A model generated the notes under the pieces. It was not told the origin of the DNA. It made no database searches and saw nothing but the letters and a program-made list of their open reading frames with translations. A stretch of DNA of 64,000 bases, taken from assembly GCA_017607445.1 (NCBI GenBank), contig JAEVHH010000003.1, positions 5,270,001 to 5,334,000 of the forward strand, written 5' to 3'. The DNA comes from Histoplasma ohiense (taxonomy: Eukaryota > Ascomycota > Eurotiomycetes > Onygenales > Ajellomycetaceae). The translations under genes and the position numbers were made by a program. This document shows, piece by piece, positions 24,401-35,939 of this stretch (positions are counted from its first letter, which is position 1; each line of letters opens with the position of its first letter).

Positions 24401-26517
24401 GCATCTCAAAGATATATTTTAGAGAAGATGATAGTGCTCTGTAATCAATCTAACATTTCTTCAATGTGAGGGATTGAATATCAATTCTTTATAGTTATCT
24501 TGTTAAGATCTTGATAATCTACACAAAGGCATAGAGTTCTATTCTTTTTCTTTGCAAATATAATAGATGCAGCAGCAGAGCTCTTTGTAGAATGAACTCA
24601 CTGCTGTGACAGCATTTCTTCTAGATATTTGTGTAAGACATCTAATTCTGCTATTGAGAGGTTGTATAAAGGTTCATAAGAGGGTTTCTTTCTGTCTTGC
24701 AATTGAATATGATGTGATATGATGAGGTTCTCATCCAACTTAGCTGCTGCTTCAGCAGAAAAGATATCTTTAAATTCAGTTAAGAGATCTTGTAGGTTTT
24801 GAGATAAAGTAGTTTTGTTAATAGAACATAGTCATTCTGAAGAAGATTTGGTATTGCCATTTCAAAAGTAGAGTGATGTTGTAGATGTTTCTTGCATAGA
24901 ATGGATAAATTCTTCTGGTTCTGTTATTTCAATCCTAGTGTAATAGGCGCAACGGAGATATCTATATTAGGAAATAGCTATGTGGCGATAGAAGAACACA
25001 GAACACGCCAGAATTAATGAGGAGGAACATAGCACACGGCACCATAGGCGGCTGTAGCGCGTGGTGGTCGCCTATATAATGCTCGCTGATATCCGTAGAT
25101 ATTAGGAGATCAGTGATTAGCTTTGAATAATAGAGATTGCTACCTTCTTAACATCCTACATGCGTACTTCACACTACTCTTATAATTATACCTACAACCA
25201 TCTCTTACACCTAGTATCTCTGATTCGATATTGCTATGATAATGCTTTTCAATTGATTAAAGGATTGACTGTTTGTAATTATGGAAGATCTAGATAAAGA
25301 TCTTCATCTGCTAGATTAACAGAATGAAAGCTAAGTTTGCTTGCTCAAGTTTCATCTAGCCCATCAGTGGCTCTATGGGTAGCATTAACAATGTCATATT
25401 GATATTCTCATTGTCCATCAGAATATTGCACTTGAGATGGTGGTTCAATCTGTTTTCATTCTTTAGAAGTAGTGTAAGTATGAGAGATATAATTGAAATC
25501 TGCTCCAGAATTGACTAGGCATCAAATCAGCTCAGAATCATTAGAGATGTCTAGTTGAATAGTGATGTACATACAGAATCTATCATCTAGTCACTTCTCA
25601 TCATTCTGAGTTTCAGTGATATGAGCTATCACAGATGTGGGTTTTGATTTGTCTATGATTTGAGTTCATTTTTTCTTCTTATTACAATTCTTAAGAAGAT
25701 GACCTGCCTTCCCACAGAATAGACAAAGATTATTATTCATGCAGTGTTGACATTTCTCTATAGTAAGCTTTTCAGCTGAGATTAGATTCTGTTGAGTTTT
25801 TGAAAAAGAGTTATCAGAGAATTGCTTGATTCTGTGTTTGTCATCACTCTTCTGATATCTATTTTGTGAAGAGAATTTTTGTTTGTTGTTACTCCTTCTA
25901 GCATGGCTCCTATTAACAGCTTGAATTCAAGCAACTAGTGCAATCAATTTGGCTTGATTGATAGAAGAATCATGATGAGTTTGAATTTGATCTTGTATTG
26001 CTGATGATAATTTAGCAAAGAATAATTGAGCAAATAGTTCTTCTATATTGATTGCTAGATCATCACAAATCTCATTAAATCTGAAGACAAATTGTTGAAC
26101 TGATTGATTCAGTGGTTGCTTTAATTCTTCAAAGCAAATTGCTGCTGTAAAGCTGTGGTTGTGGACATTCTCCAGGTCATTGTGCAGGAATTCCTTAAAG
26201 TCCTTTCATGAGAAAGATTGATTTAATCTTTCAAGCTCTCTCTCTTTAGTAGCTCAAGTAGTTTTGATTGTTTTTCATAACCATCTCAAAGCATAAACAA
26301 TCTTGACTTCATTGATATTGTATTGAGTTGAATTCAACTTATATATGCATTCAAGAGCTCTTATAAATATATGGTATTCATGTAGATTGCTGCCATAATA
26401 GACAGATGGATCAGTGAGCTGAATTTTCTGCTGATTAGCTGAGACAGATATTGCAGATGCTGCTAGCTCAACAACTGCTGATTGAGAAGTATTCAAGAAT
26501 GAATCAGCCTTGGACAT
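21500..26517 (-). pseudogene. Gypsy A gag-pol remnant
   Basis: Gag starts MSKADSFLNTSQS at 26517 and contains a zinc knuckle CLFCGKAGHLLKNC at about 25735-25690. The protease site reads CLVNSGADFNYIS, with Asn in place of the catalytic Asp. RT retains VYLDDILIYSQ near 24228. RNase H follows with IHYDSQKKTQVETDASKDG. Integrase has the HHCC module (HHDDL...CDICQHVK, about 22830-22690) and a core with STAFHPQTNGQTEHQNQ. The chromodomain is EYFVEAIL...QYLVKWKEYSNTENTW near 21720-21600. Many TGA codons break the frame and the solo LTR splits the part between protease and RT, so the copy is dead. Confidence 0.88.
24939..25209. repeat. Solo LTR of the Gypsy B family
   Basis: A 271-bp LTR running from TGTAATAGG to CTCTTACA, same length as the four B-family LTRs elsewhere in the window, flanked by CCTAG on both sides (24934-24938 and 25210-25214). 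With no internal sequence and a perfect duplication, it is a solo LTR left by LTR-LTR recombination inside Gypsy A. It keeps many CpG sites (for example GGCGCAACGG and GGCGGC), so it is young relative to its host. Confidence 0.93.
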
Positions 26518-26569
26518 GATGATTAGAATACTCAATTCTTGAAGAGGTAAGGGATCAAGTAGATCAAAC

Positions 26570-26951
26570 TGTAAGCAGTGGTATGAGAATTAGCTGCTTA
26601 TATCACAAGAAGTTCTTAAGACTCTGCAAGGATTAAGTTGTAGAAGATAATACAGTAATATATCAGAGGAGATTTGAATTAATATTGATATCATAGAATA
26701 TAGAGGTCAAATTAAAACAGAATGATCTGCTGACCCCTAGAAGATTGGGCCAGCTGCTATCTATATACACAGTATTGTAAACAAATCAAACTTGCTATGA
26801 TGTAGATGGTGTAGTATGATGCAAGTGGCAAGATAATGTCTTGATTTCAAATCTGATATGATGTTGGTGGTGCTATGTTCAGCGATGTCATATCTTTAGA
26901 GCAATCGCCAATTTCGGCCTAGCACTGGTAACTTAGTGCGGGTTTCTTACA
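26570..26951 (-). repeat. Gypsy A 5' LTR
   Basis: 5' LTR on the minus strand. Internal sequence following it on that strand starts AGTTTGATCTACTTGATCCC. No complement to this was seen in the LTR, so the priming type of this family is unresolved. Confidence 0.9.
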
Positions 26952-28689
26952 ATACACTGAAAAGAGATGAGTTGAAAATGCTGTATGATCTTTTGATAAA
27001 TCAAGATAACTATTAAATATCTTCTCATAAACTCTCATAGTTTCTGCAATAGTGCTCTCATTTTCAAAAATAGCTCTCAGCTGTTGAAAATGTGTTCTAG
27101 ATATAGAAAGTGCATCAAGAACAGACATTTGAGATAGTAAAGCATCTGCAGTACTGAAAACCCTTTTAACTCTCTCATCATAAACCTTTCAAACAGCATC
27201 AGAAATAAGACACAATGTTATTTTCTTTCAAAGTTCATAATCATTGCCTGCCACATCAGATGTATCAATGATCTCTTACAGTGTTAGAAGTCTTATGAAA
27301 TCATGCATGATCTGAATCAGATCAGATTCTGAAATTGCAGAGGAAATAATCACAGCAGCAGTAGTCACTGCAGTTATGTAATCATTATACTCAATCATCT
27401 CATCTTGTACAGTCTCTTTGAAGTTCATATTGTTGTAGACTATAACAGCTTGAGAATCTTTGACAAGCTGCTGAAGTTTCATCTAATGATAAGAATTAGT
27501 CAAATGATTGGCTCAGAAGTTAACAGAAGTGGAAAGAACATGCCAGAAAAAAACAGAGATTATCAGTTTTTACTAGAAGTTTGAAAAATTAGATAGAAAT
27601 ATTAATAAGTTAAGAATATCAACTTATACCTTCTTCTGTTTAGCAATTTCTGTCATCAATTTATTTTCCATCACATAGCTGAGACAGAGTTCAAAGCTGG
27701 AAATTGTTTCTATCACTCATTGTTTTACTTCTGAGCCATGAAAATATGCAGAGAGAATAGAGCTGAAGAAGTTTGAATTCTTCAGAGAATATGAGTGACA
27801 TATAATACTCATAATAACAAACAGCTGTTTGATAGCTGTTGTTTCATCTGAGTCTTATTCATAGCTCTTTCAATTTGCACATTTATTTCTTAGCACAGAA
27901 GTAAGCAGCTTAAATCAGATTGATGCATCAATTCAGATGATCTCAAAAGCAGCCTGGAAATCAATGATATCAAAATCAACACCATGATTGAATTTTGCAA
28001 AGTATGAAGTATTGATAAGATGTTTCAGCTTCTGTTTAAGCAAGACAATATAATGATGATGACTATGAAATGCCTCTGACTTTGAGAGTGCTGAATACAG
28101 TGCATTCCACCACTTTGCAGAAGTATGGTATTGTTTATGAGTCAAGATATCAGAACTCTGAATCCAAGCATCTATAAAGACTTTCATTCCTCAACCATTT
28201 CACTGTAATGCTTTGACAATGTGAGATAATTTTGAATGTTTTTTCTGCTGATTATGAGGCATAGTAGGCAGGTGCTGTGGGCCATGAGTGTTTGATTGTG
28301 AACAAGCTGACAGAGTATTGATATCAGTGGTCTCAAATTCTGAAGAAGTATCAATAGATTCAAGATCTGTTAAATCACTATCTGATGTTTTATATTCATC
28401 ATCTAGATCATTGAGAGAGTGTAGTGATTGTTGAGAGGATTCATCTTCAAATGATGAAGAATATTGATTGAACTGCACCTGATATTGAGTGTCTAGAGAT
28501 TCAAAAGACACAGTGTCTTTGGTCAATGATTGTGGCATGATGAGAAGAGGTAGCAAGTTGCAAAATAGCAGAGATGATAGTAAGATGACTAAGAATTCAA
28601 AAAATATTGATTTGATGATGATCAGACAGATATTTAAGATAGATGTATGATTTCAAAGTCAACTGAATATTTTGTATGAGTGGGTTTGA

Positions 28690-28868
28690 TTTTCCACAGA
28701 TGATGGAACTGTTTCTTCTCAGACTCTCTATGAGATATTATGTTGTGAGCACATGTGGAGTAATTGATTGATTCAGAAGTTAGCAGGACTTGACAGAAGT
28801 CTAAAGAAGTTTAGTTGATTGCACTAATCTGAAAATATCAAGAAAAGAGGCTGAGCATGCTGAGATAA
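28690..28868 (-). repeat. Right terminal inverted repeat
   Basis: Counterpart of 11519-11700, ending CTGAGATAA followed by the duplication AACTTTTC. Confidence 0.72.
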
Positions 28869-29465
28869 AACTTTTCTGTGCAAAAAACACTGTAACGTGA
28901 CCTCACATGACCTCACATGCACCCCATCAAATCCACAAAGAGATCCAGCTCAACAGCCAGCTCAAAGCCTTCCAGACATGGCAGCAAGCAGTCCTCTCAG
29001 AGAATCACACTATAGCCTCATCATGAATGACCATACATTGAATCAGAAGTGGATTCTCTTTTTATATTATAGAAAAACCAATTTTTCTGTGCAAAAAATG
29101 CTGTAATGTGATCTCATGTAACCTCACATGCACTTCATCAAATCTACAAAGAGATCCAGCTCAACAGTCAGCTCAAAGTCTTTCAGATATAACAGCAAAC
29201 AGTTCTCTCAGAGAATCACACTATAGTTTCATTATAAATGATCATACATTGAATCAGAAGTGAATACACAGTTTAGTAAAATTCTTTTCAATGAACTGAA
29301 TCTTTTCAAAAATTATCATCTGAATTCTGTTTTCTCTCTCTCTGTGTATATAGAAATCTCTTCAGTATAACATATCTCTATATTTTTTGAAAGACTTTCA
29401 AAATATAAGTGCTGTCTGTGTTTTCTTCAAAATATTAAATTTATATAAATAAATAAATCAACAGT
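28869..29465 (+). repeat. Retroposon-like repeat sharing its 3' end with the LINE
   Basis: Two near-copies of about 210 bp start near 28869 and 29077 (TTTTCTGTGCAAAAAA, CTGTAA.GTGA.CTCA, GAGATCCAGCTCAACAG). The second continues into sequence matching the LINE 3' end at about 60370-60654 (AGAATCACACTATAG, ATACATTGAATCAGAAGTG, AGAAATCTCTTCAGT) and ends in an AAAT-type tail. The left end appears to sit at about 11480-11518, across the TIR element insertion. The pattern fits a SINE or a truncated LINE copy with a head duplication. Confidence 0.6.
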
Positions 29466-29897
29466 GAGCTCTGCAGTCTGTATAACTCTGATAGACTGAT
29501 ATTAATTTTTATTTTTTTTTACAGATGTTCTCTACTGTATTTATATTTTTTATATTCACTTAGTATAACTTGCTGTCAGTTTTCAATCTGTTCATACTTT
29601 GCAATGATAATTAACAAATCTTAAAAGCAGTTTTTTTTTATAGTTGATATTGATCTCAAAAATCTCATATTCTCATATAATTAGCTGTATATTACATTCT
29701 TTTGAATTATAAATATCAGTCAGTTGACTATTCTGCTGAATGAGAATGATGAAAAATGTATATTAAATGAGATATAATCAGAGATTCTACAATTTTTCAA
29801 TTAATTCTTCTGCTATTATTGTTTTTTTTTCTTTGTCTATAGAATGTCATCTTGAGATGTTAAAATAGAGATCTTTGAATATATAAAAAACTGTTAT
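29466..29897. other. AT-rich spacer before Gypsy B1
   Basis: About 430 bp of AT-rich sequence with several T runs and no gene or clear repeat recognised. Confidence 0.5.
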
Positions 29898-30168
29898 TGT
29901 AATAGGCGCAACGGAGATATCTATATTAGGAAATAGCTATGTGGCGATAGAAGAACACAGAACACATCAGAATTAATGAGGAGGGACATAGTGCACAGCA
30001 TCATAGACAGCTGTAGCATGTGATGGTTGTCTATATAATGCTTGCTGATATCTGTAGATATTAGGAGATCAGCAATTAGCTTTGAATAATAGAGATTGCT
30101 ATCTTCTTAACATTCTACATGCATACTTCACACTACTCTCATAATTATATCTACAACCATCTCTTACA
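29898..30168 (+). repeat. Gypsy B1 5' LTR
   Basis: 271 bp, TGTAATAGG to CTCTTACA. AGCAATTAG at 30071-30079 in the LTR is complementary to CTAATTGCT at 30172-30180 just after it, a candidate self-primer pair. Confidence 0.92.
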
Positions 30169-30253
30169 ATTCTAATTGCTCTAAACTTTATTTGAGTGGT
30201 CCATTGTTACACACATCTATAATAAAACACACAACATTAGTTAAAACACACAA

Positions 30254-30785
30254 GATGGTTTTGATACACACAAGATCCCTTGAAAATCAATCTGAATCCT
30301 CTACCACCTTCAATGATCACAATGTGTGTTTGCAACAGTTGAACAATCAAATCTGTGAACAAGAGCAGCAATTAGCTATTCTGTATGCACAACAGCAACT
30401 CAATGAGTTGAAAGCACAGATTCATGAAGATACTCTTATTGAGTCTCAATTAATTCAGAATATCACCACAGAACCACTGCAAAATTGATCTGTGAATGAT
30501 ACAGATGATGATAATGAAACATCACTGAGACTAGAGATTAAGAACTATTACTGAGAAAAAAATATGTTAGAATTCAAGAATTATAAAGATCACATATTGA
30601 CTCTCTTTACACACTACCACTGATATTATCAAAAGAAAGAACACAAAATAAATGATGCTAAACTCTATCTTGACATTCACATTAAGCAGAAATGATTGAA
30701 TTTTGTATCATTGTATGAGAGACATGGAGGAGCAACACTGTTGACTTTTGATGATATGCTATCACATCTAGAAATGCAAATTAAT
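30254..30785 (+). pseudogene. Gypsy B1 gag, first fragment
   Basis: Starts ATG GTT TTG ATA at 30254, parallel to MVSTCARSLENQ of B2. It encodes a glutamine-rich coiled-coil-like N-terminal Gag and is cut by insertion of B2 at 30786. The remaining gag and pol sequence resumes at 37930. Several W and R codons have become TGA. Confidence 0.85.
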
Positions 30786-31056
30786 TGTAATAGGCGCAAC
30801 GGAGATATCTATATTAGGAAATAGCTATGTGGCGATAGAAGAACACAGAACACGCCAGAATTAATGAAGAGGGACATAGCGCATGGCACCATAGGCGGCC
30901 ATAGCGCGTGGTAGTTGCCTATATAATGCTCACTGATATCTGTAGATATTAGGAGATCAGTGATTAGCTTTGAATAATAGAGATTGCTACCTTCTTAACA
31001 TCCTACATGCGTACTTCACACTACTCCCATAATTATACCTACAACCATCTCTTACA
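30786..31056 (+). repeat. Gypsy B2 5' LTR
   Basis: 271 bp. A TATATAAT box lies about 35 bp upstream of the AGTGATTAG/AGCGATTAG start-like motif. CTAATCGCT at 31060-31068 just after the LTR complements AGCGATTAG, preserved in the 3' LTR. Confidence 0.93.
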
Positions 31057-31161
31057 ATTCTAATCGCTCTAAACTTTATTTGAGTGGTCTGTTGTTACAC
31101 ACACCTACAATAAAGCACGCAATGTTAGTTAAAACACGCAACATTAGTTAAAACACACAAG

Positions 31162-34100
31162 ATGGTCTCAACATGTGCAAGATCCCTTGAAAACCAACCT
31201 GAATCTTCTACTGCCTCCGATGATCACAATGCGTGTTTGCAACAGTTGAATGATCAAATTTGTGAATGAGAGCAGCAATTAGCTATTCTGCATGCACAAC
31301 AGCAGCTCAACAAGTTGGAAGCGCAGATTCATGGAGATACTCTCATTGAACCCCAATTAACCCAGGATACCACCACAGGACCGCCACAAAATCAATCTGC
31401 GAACAATACAGATGATGATAATGAAACACCACTGAGGTTGAAGATTAAGGACTATTATCAAGGAAAAAATATGTTAGAATTCAAGAACTATAAAGATCAC
31501 ATGTTGACTCTCTTTACACACCACCACTGGTATTATTGAAAGGAAGAACACAAGATAAATGATGCTAAACTCTATCTTGACACCCACATTAAGCAGAAAT
31601 GGTTGAATTTTGTATCATCATATGAGAGATGTGGAGGAGCAACACTGTTGACTTTTGATGATATGTTATCACACCTAGAAATGCAAATTAACGATCCACA
31701 GAACCAGTGCTGATTGGTGAGCCAAAAATTTCAAGATGCAAAGCAACAAGAATGGCAATTGATACACAATTTCTCTAAATATCTTGAAGACTGGGAATAC
31801 TACTTACCCCCATATAGCGAAGAACAAAGAATGGATAACTTGTGTAGTAAGGCATTGAAGGTATTACACACAGAATTCAACTGTCAAAATCAGAAGCCTC
31901 AGAACTATGAAGAGTTGCTTTGAACTCTACAGACTCTCAAGGAAAATATGCCAGAGCAACAGCATGCTATTCACAAAGGAAGACCTGTGATATTTGTAGG
32001 GAATCAGCATCATTCTGATAAATCTAGCAACCATCGGAACAAGAGGAAACAAGAGGAACAAACAAGTTCAACTGAACAAATCAAGAAAGATAAATATAAC
32101 TGGATGAAGGAGTGTTCTCACTGCCATAAGAAGGGTCATGTTGCAAATGATTGTTGGATGTTACACCCTGAAAAGCACAACCAAGTTCAACAAGCAAAAA
32201 ACCAGCAATCCCAATCATAGAAGCAGCTGCTGCATTGGGAATACAAACAACTAGGCTGTGAGATAAATGATTATTGGCGATGAATACATGGATGCTGACA
32301 GAAGTGGGATGGTCGATGGTGTGGATGCTAGTGGATTCTGGCGCGGATGCGAACTTCGTGTCCCACACCTGGGCATCAAAATATTTCTCAAAGACAGAAG
32401 ATAAACCAAAAGTAGTGGAAGCAGTCAATAATCATAAGGTTAAATCATATGGACAATGAAGAGCTGCAATGAAGATTATCGATGACAAACATGTCCTCTG
32501 AGAAGGATTCCACCATTTCGAAGAGGCCGACATTAGCAGATATGACATAATTTTGGGCATGCTGTGGTTGGAAGCTGTGAACTCTGATATCGACTGGGTG
32601 TGAAGATGCTGAACCTATAGGAAAGCATCAAATATTAACCACATGCATCTGGATACTGCTAAAGAATTCGCAACACTAATTAATGATGGCAATATTATAT
32701 TCACTGCCTTACCATTATGAGCTGCGAGTGCAGCAACTGAGCCAAATATCCCAGATGATTATAAAGATTATCTTGATGTATTTCAAGAAGACATACCTGA
32801 TGCAGAACATGCACCTCATGATCATGTCATAGAGCTCAAATCTGGCAAGAAACCCCCATACTGACTGATATATAATCTATCACCTCAAGAACTCTCTGTC
32901 CTCCGAGAATATATCAAAAAAGTGTTAGAGAAGAATTGGATATGTCTGTTCAAGAGCCCAGCAGACATGCCAGTATTATTTGCACTCAAGAAAGATGGAA
33001 CCCTGCGTCTTTGTGTGAATTATCAAGGATTGAATGAAATAACAGTCAAGAATCGATATCCACTGCCCTTGATAAGTGAAATACTTGATAGATTAGCAGG
33101 TGCCAAAATATATACACAGCTGAACCTTAGAGACGCGTATCATAGAATTCGCATACAAGCAAGAGATGAATGGAAAACAGCATTTTGAACATGATATGGA
33201 CACTTTGAATATCTAGTTTTACCTTTTGGGCTAATCAATGCCTCTGTGATCTTTCAATCTTATATCAACAAAGCCCTCAGCGACCTTTTAGATGTATATT
33301 GTGTGGCTTATCTTGACAATATCATAATCTATTCAAACACGCTTGATGAACATGTCGTCCATGTTAAGAACGTGCTGGAACGGTTAAGGTGATGGAGACT
33401 ATATGCCAAACTTAGTAAGTGTACATTCCATGCAACAGAAATTGGATTTTTGGGTTTTGTGGTTACCATGCAGGGCATTACTGTCGAGAAACACCGCATT
33501 GATACAATCCTAGATTGGTCAGAACCGCGAACTATAAATGAATTGCAGATATTCCTAGAATTCATCAATTTCTATTGTTGATTCATATACAAGTTCTCAA
33601 TAATAACAGCACCCCTGACTGAATTGTTAAAAGGTTATGAAATGAAAAGGGGGAAGAATAACACACCTGTCCAGTTAGACAAAAACTGCAAGCATGCAAT
33701 TTTGCAGTTAAAAGAATGCTTTACAAAAGCACTGTTGTTGGTCCACTTTGATCCGCAGCGAAAACTCCATATAGAAATGGACGGATCTGGTGTTGCAATT
33801 GCTGCAGTAATATCACAATTAATGGATGATGATCACTGACACCCAATCATGTTTTGGTCTAGAAAGCTCACAGAAACAGAAAGATGTTATCAAACATATG
33901 ATCTAGAAATGTTGCTGATTGTAGAAGCTTTCAGGCAATGGTGCCACTATTTACATGGTAGCAGGCACTCAATAACTGTTTTATCTGACCATGCCAACCT
34001 TCGGTGCTTCATGATGACGAAGCAGCTAAATGGGTGTCAGATTCACTGGATGGAAATGCTCTCAGTGTTTGATTTTGAAATAGAGCACCATTCTGGGAAA

Positions 34101-35930
34101 AATAATCCCACAGATGCATCAAGTTGTCACTCAGATTTTGTAAAACACACAGCTCCCTTGACAGAGCTCTCTATTCTGCAAGAGAAGCTGCATAAGAGGA
34201 TCTTTAAGTCACTAAAGACAAAAGAAAACACAAAGTTAGATCAATGTGTCAAGATGATGTGAAAAGATCTGCAAGCTAATAAAAATTGTTGAGTGAAGAG
34301 GCCTGTAGTCATCAATGACAACAACCTCTGCAGAATAAAGAATGCATCTGCAGATGAGAATGAGGTTGCAGGTGTTATGAGATTAAATCTAGAGACTCTG
34401 ATGCCATGGATTCTAGCCATCAAAGTATTTGAGTTCAAGACAGTCTATTGTGAAGAGGTAGCTGAATCTATCATTGAACTCTTACTGCAGGTTCAGAATA
34501 GGGACACCGGCATGTCTGAACTTTGCAGAAGACTAGAGATGGGTGACACTAGTATAGATAATCATTCAATCTGAGCAGTAGATAAAGATGGCCTGCTCAG
34601 AAAAGATGGTAAAGTCTACATATCACAAGACAAGGCTGTAAGACATGAAATAATGAAAATGAACCACAATGATCCCCAAGGTGGCCATTTTGAACATGAC
34701 AAAACCATTGAAGTGATCAAATGCAAGTACTTGTGGCATGGTATGAGTGATGAGATTGCAGAATATGTGAGAACTTGCGATGTTTGCCAATGTGTCAAGA
34801 TACTGCAGCACAAGCTGTACGGGTTGCTACAACCACATCCAGTGCCAGATAAGAAATGGCATACAATTAGCATGGACTTTATTGAAGGCCTGCCAGATAA
34901 TAAAAAGGGAAGTCAAACCTATAATGCTATTGTTGTATTTGTTGATTTATTCACCAAATGAGCCATAATTGTGCCCACATCTTCAGAGCTAGATGCAGAA
35001 GGACTCATGGACATTATTGTATGAAGAGTTGTGAAGAACTTTGGCCTACCTGTGAACATTATTAGTGACTGAGATTCATTAATAAATAGCAAGTTTTGGT
35101 CAACATTGTGTTACCTGCTCCATGTCTGATGAAAATTATCGACAGCATTCCACCCGCAAACCGACGGCCAGACAGAATGATTGAACCAGGTGATTGAACA
35201 TTATCTTTGCACATATTGCAGCTACCAGCAAGATAATTGGATAGAATGGATTCCTCTGGCGCAATGGGCATATAACAACACCTTCCACACATTGATAAAA
35301 ATGACATCATCTGAAGCAATGATCGGCCGACCAACTGAACTTCGCATAGATGTGGAACCCCCAAGCATGGGTGTGTCAAAATCAGCAATGGAACAAGTGG
35401 AATGGATGAAGTAAGTGGAGAACAAGATCTGAGAATGCCTGGAAGCTGTCAAAGCAGCTGAGAAAAAGTATTACAATCAGTGCCATATATCAAAAAGCTT
35501 TAAGATAGGGGACTGGGTAATGCTGTGTGCAAAAAATATATCCATCTTGCGACTCTCATCCAAACTGAATCATCAATTTTTGGGTCCCTTCCAAATAATT
35601 GATATCCATGGTACACAGGTGTACAAACTGAAACTCATGCTGCAATATAAAGGAATTCATTCTGTATTCCATGTTTCCCTTCTCGAACCATATCACGCGC
35701 GCGACAGACAAATCCCGCAAGCAGAACTGATAATTATAGACACACAAGAGGAATGGGAAGTTGAAGCTATATTAGACAAGTGTCAGTACCGCAGTCAAAC
35801 ACAATATCTTGTCAAATGGAAAGGTTGTACAGACACAGACAATTCTTGGGAACTCAAGAAAAACTTGATGAACAGCCAGGAGTACTTGGAACAGTTTAAT
35901 AAAACCTATCAGAAGCCAGTTAGTAAATGA
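31162..35930 (+). pseudogene. Gypsy B2 gag-pol, decayed
   Basis: Gag begins at ATG 31162 and carries the zinc knuckle CSHCHKKGHVANDCW near 32115. The protease site is MLVDSGADANFVS near 32318. RT runs about 32880-33570, with CVNYQGLNEITVKNRYPLPL. Its catalytic box is AYLDNIIIYS, Asn in place of the second Asp. RNase H continues to about 34000 with HFDPQRKLHIEMDGSG. Integrase has the zinc module (DPQGGHFEH...CDVCQCVK) at about 34670-34800 and a core with FIEGLP, IISD and HPQTDGQTE. The chromodomain is WEVEAILDKCQYR and QYLVKWKGCTDTDNSW near 35755-35850. TGA codons interrupt the frame throughout. It is better preserved than the B1 copy. Confidence 0.92.
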
Positions 35931-35939
35931 AAATGAAGA

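Larger units (their letters stand above)
20524..26951 (-). mobile_element. Gypsy A, chromodomain LTR retrotransposon
   Basis: Two 382-bp LTRs at 20524-20905 and 26570-26951 begin TGTAAG and end CTTACA. The 5-bp duplication ATACA lies outside both (20519-20523 and 26952-26956). The coding strand is minus. A purine tract with a run of five G's abuts the 3' LTR at about 20906-20925. The element lies inside the DUF6589-like gene of the TIR element. It is itself interrupted by a solo LTR of the B family at 24939-25209. Domain order gag, protease, RT, RNase H, integrase, chromodomain places it in the Gypsy/chromovirus group. Confidence 0.93.
17900..28538 (-). pseudogene. DUF6589-like fungal protein, interrupted twice
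   Basis: Minus-strand gene from ATG at 28538 to about 17900, interrupted by Gypsy A (20524-26951) and a DNA element (18656-19954). Segments: acidic N-terminus from MPQSLTKDTVSFESLD; WNALYSALSKSEAF; an intron ending near 27483; AVIVYNNMNFKETVQDEM, matching the V.YDN.NF.....DE of fungal DUF6589 proteins; NYVTEMLHYY; and LVNWPGKPGFFKAIDLDMKH, matching the family's LVN.TG..G.F.E.DL..EHLN. Taking out either insertion with one target duplication puts the frame back together. Stops are mainly TGA. The biochemical function of DUF6589 is not known to me. Residence in a TIR element suggests a role in mobility, which is inference. An acidic tail follows an IEHFNQA coiled-coil-like part. Confidence 0.65.
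11519..28868. mobile_element. Large TIR DNA element with helicase and DUF6589-like genes
   Basis: Both ends read TTATCTCAG inward. Left and right ends align imperfectly for about 170-180 bp, sharing for example CAAGTCCTGCTAAC and a GTCTGAGAA...AA(A/C)AG stretch. The 8 bp AACTTTTC flanks both sides (11511-11518 and 28869-28876). Joining the flanks reproduces the sequence of a neighbouring repeat copy at about 29050-29100 that has no insertion, so that copy acts as an empty site. Removing the nested Gypsy A and the 1.3-kb element leaves about 9.6 kb. It carries a RecQ-like helicase pseudogene on the plus strand, a DUF6589-like pseudogene on the minus strand, and cysteine-rich fragments between them. 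It is heavily mutated and surely dead. The class is not settled: an 8-bp duplication is known for several superfamilies, and I cannot identify a transposase with certainty. Confidence 0.75.

Noticed and set aside
32081..32428. Minus-strand frame of 115 codons across B2 gag and protease
   Set aside because: It is the reverse of the zinc-knuckle and protease region, which is clearly coding on the plus strand.
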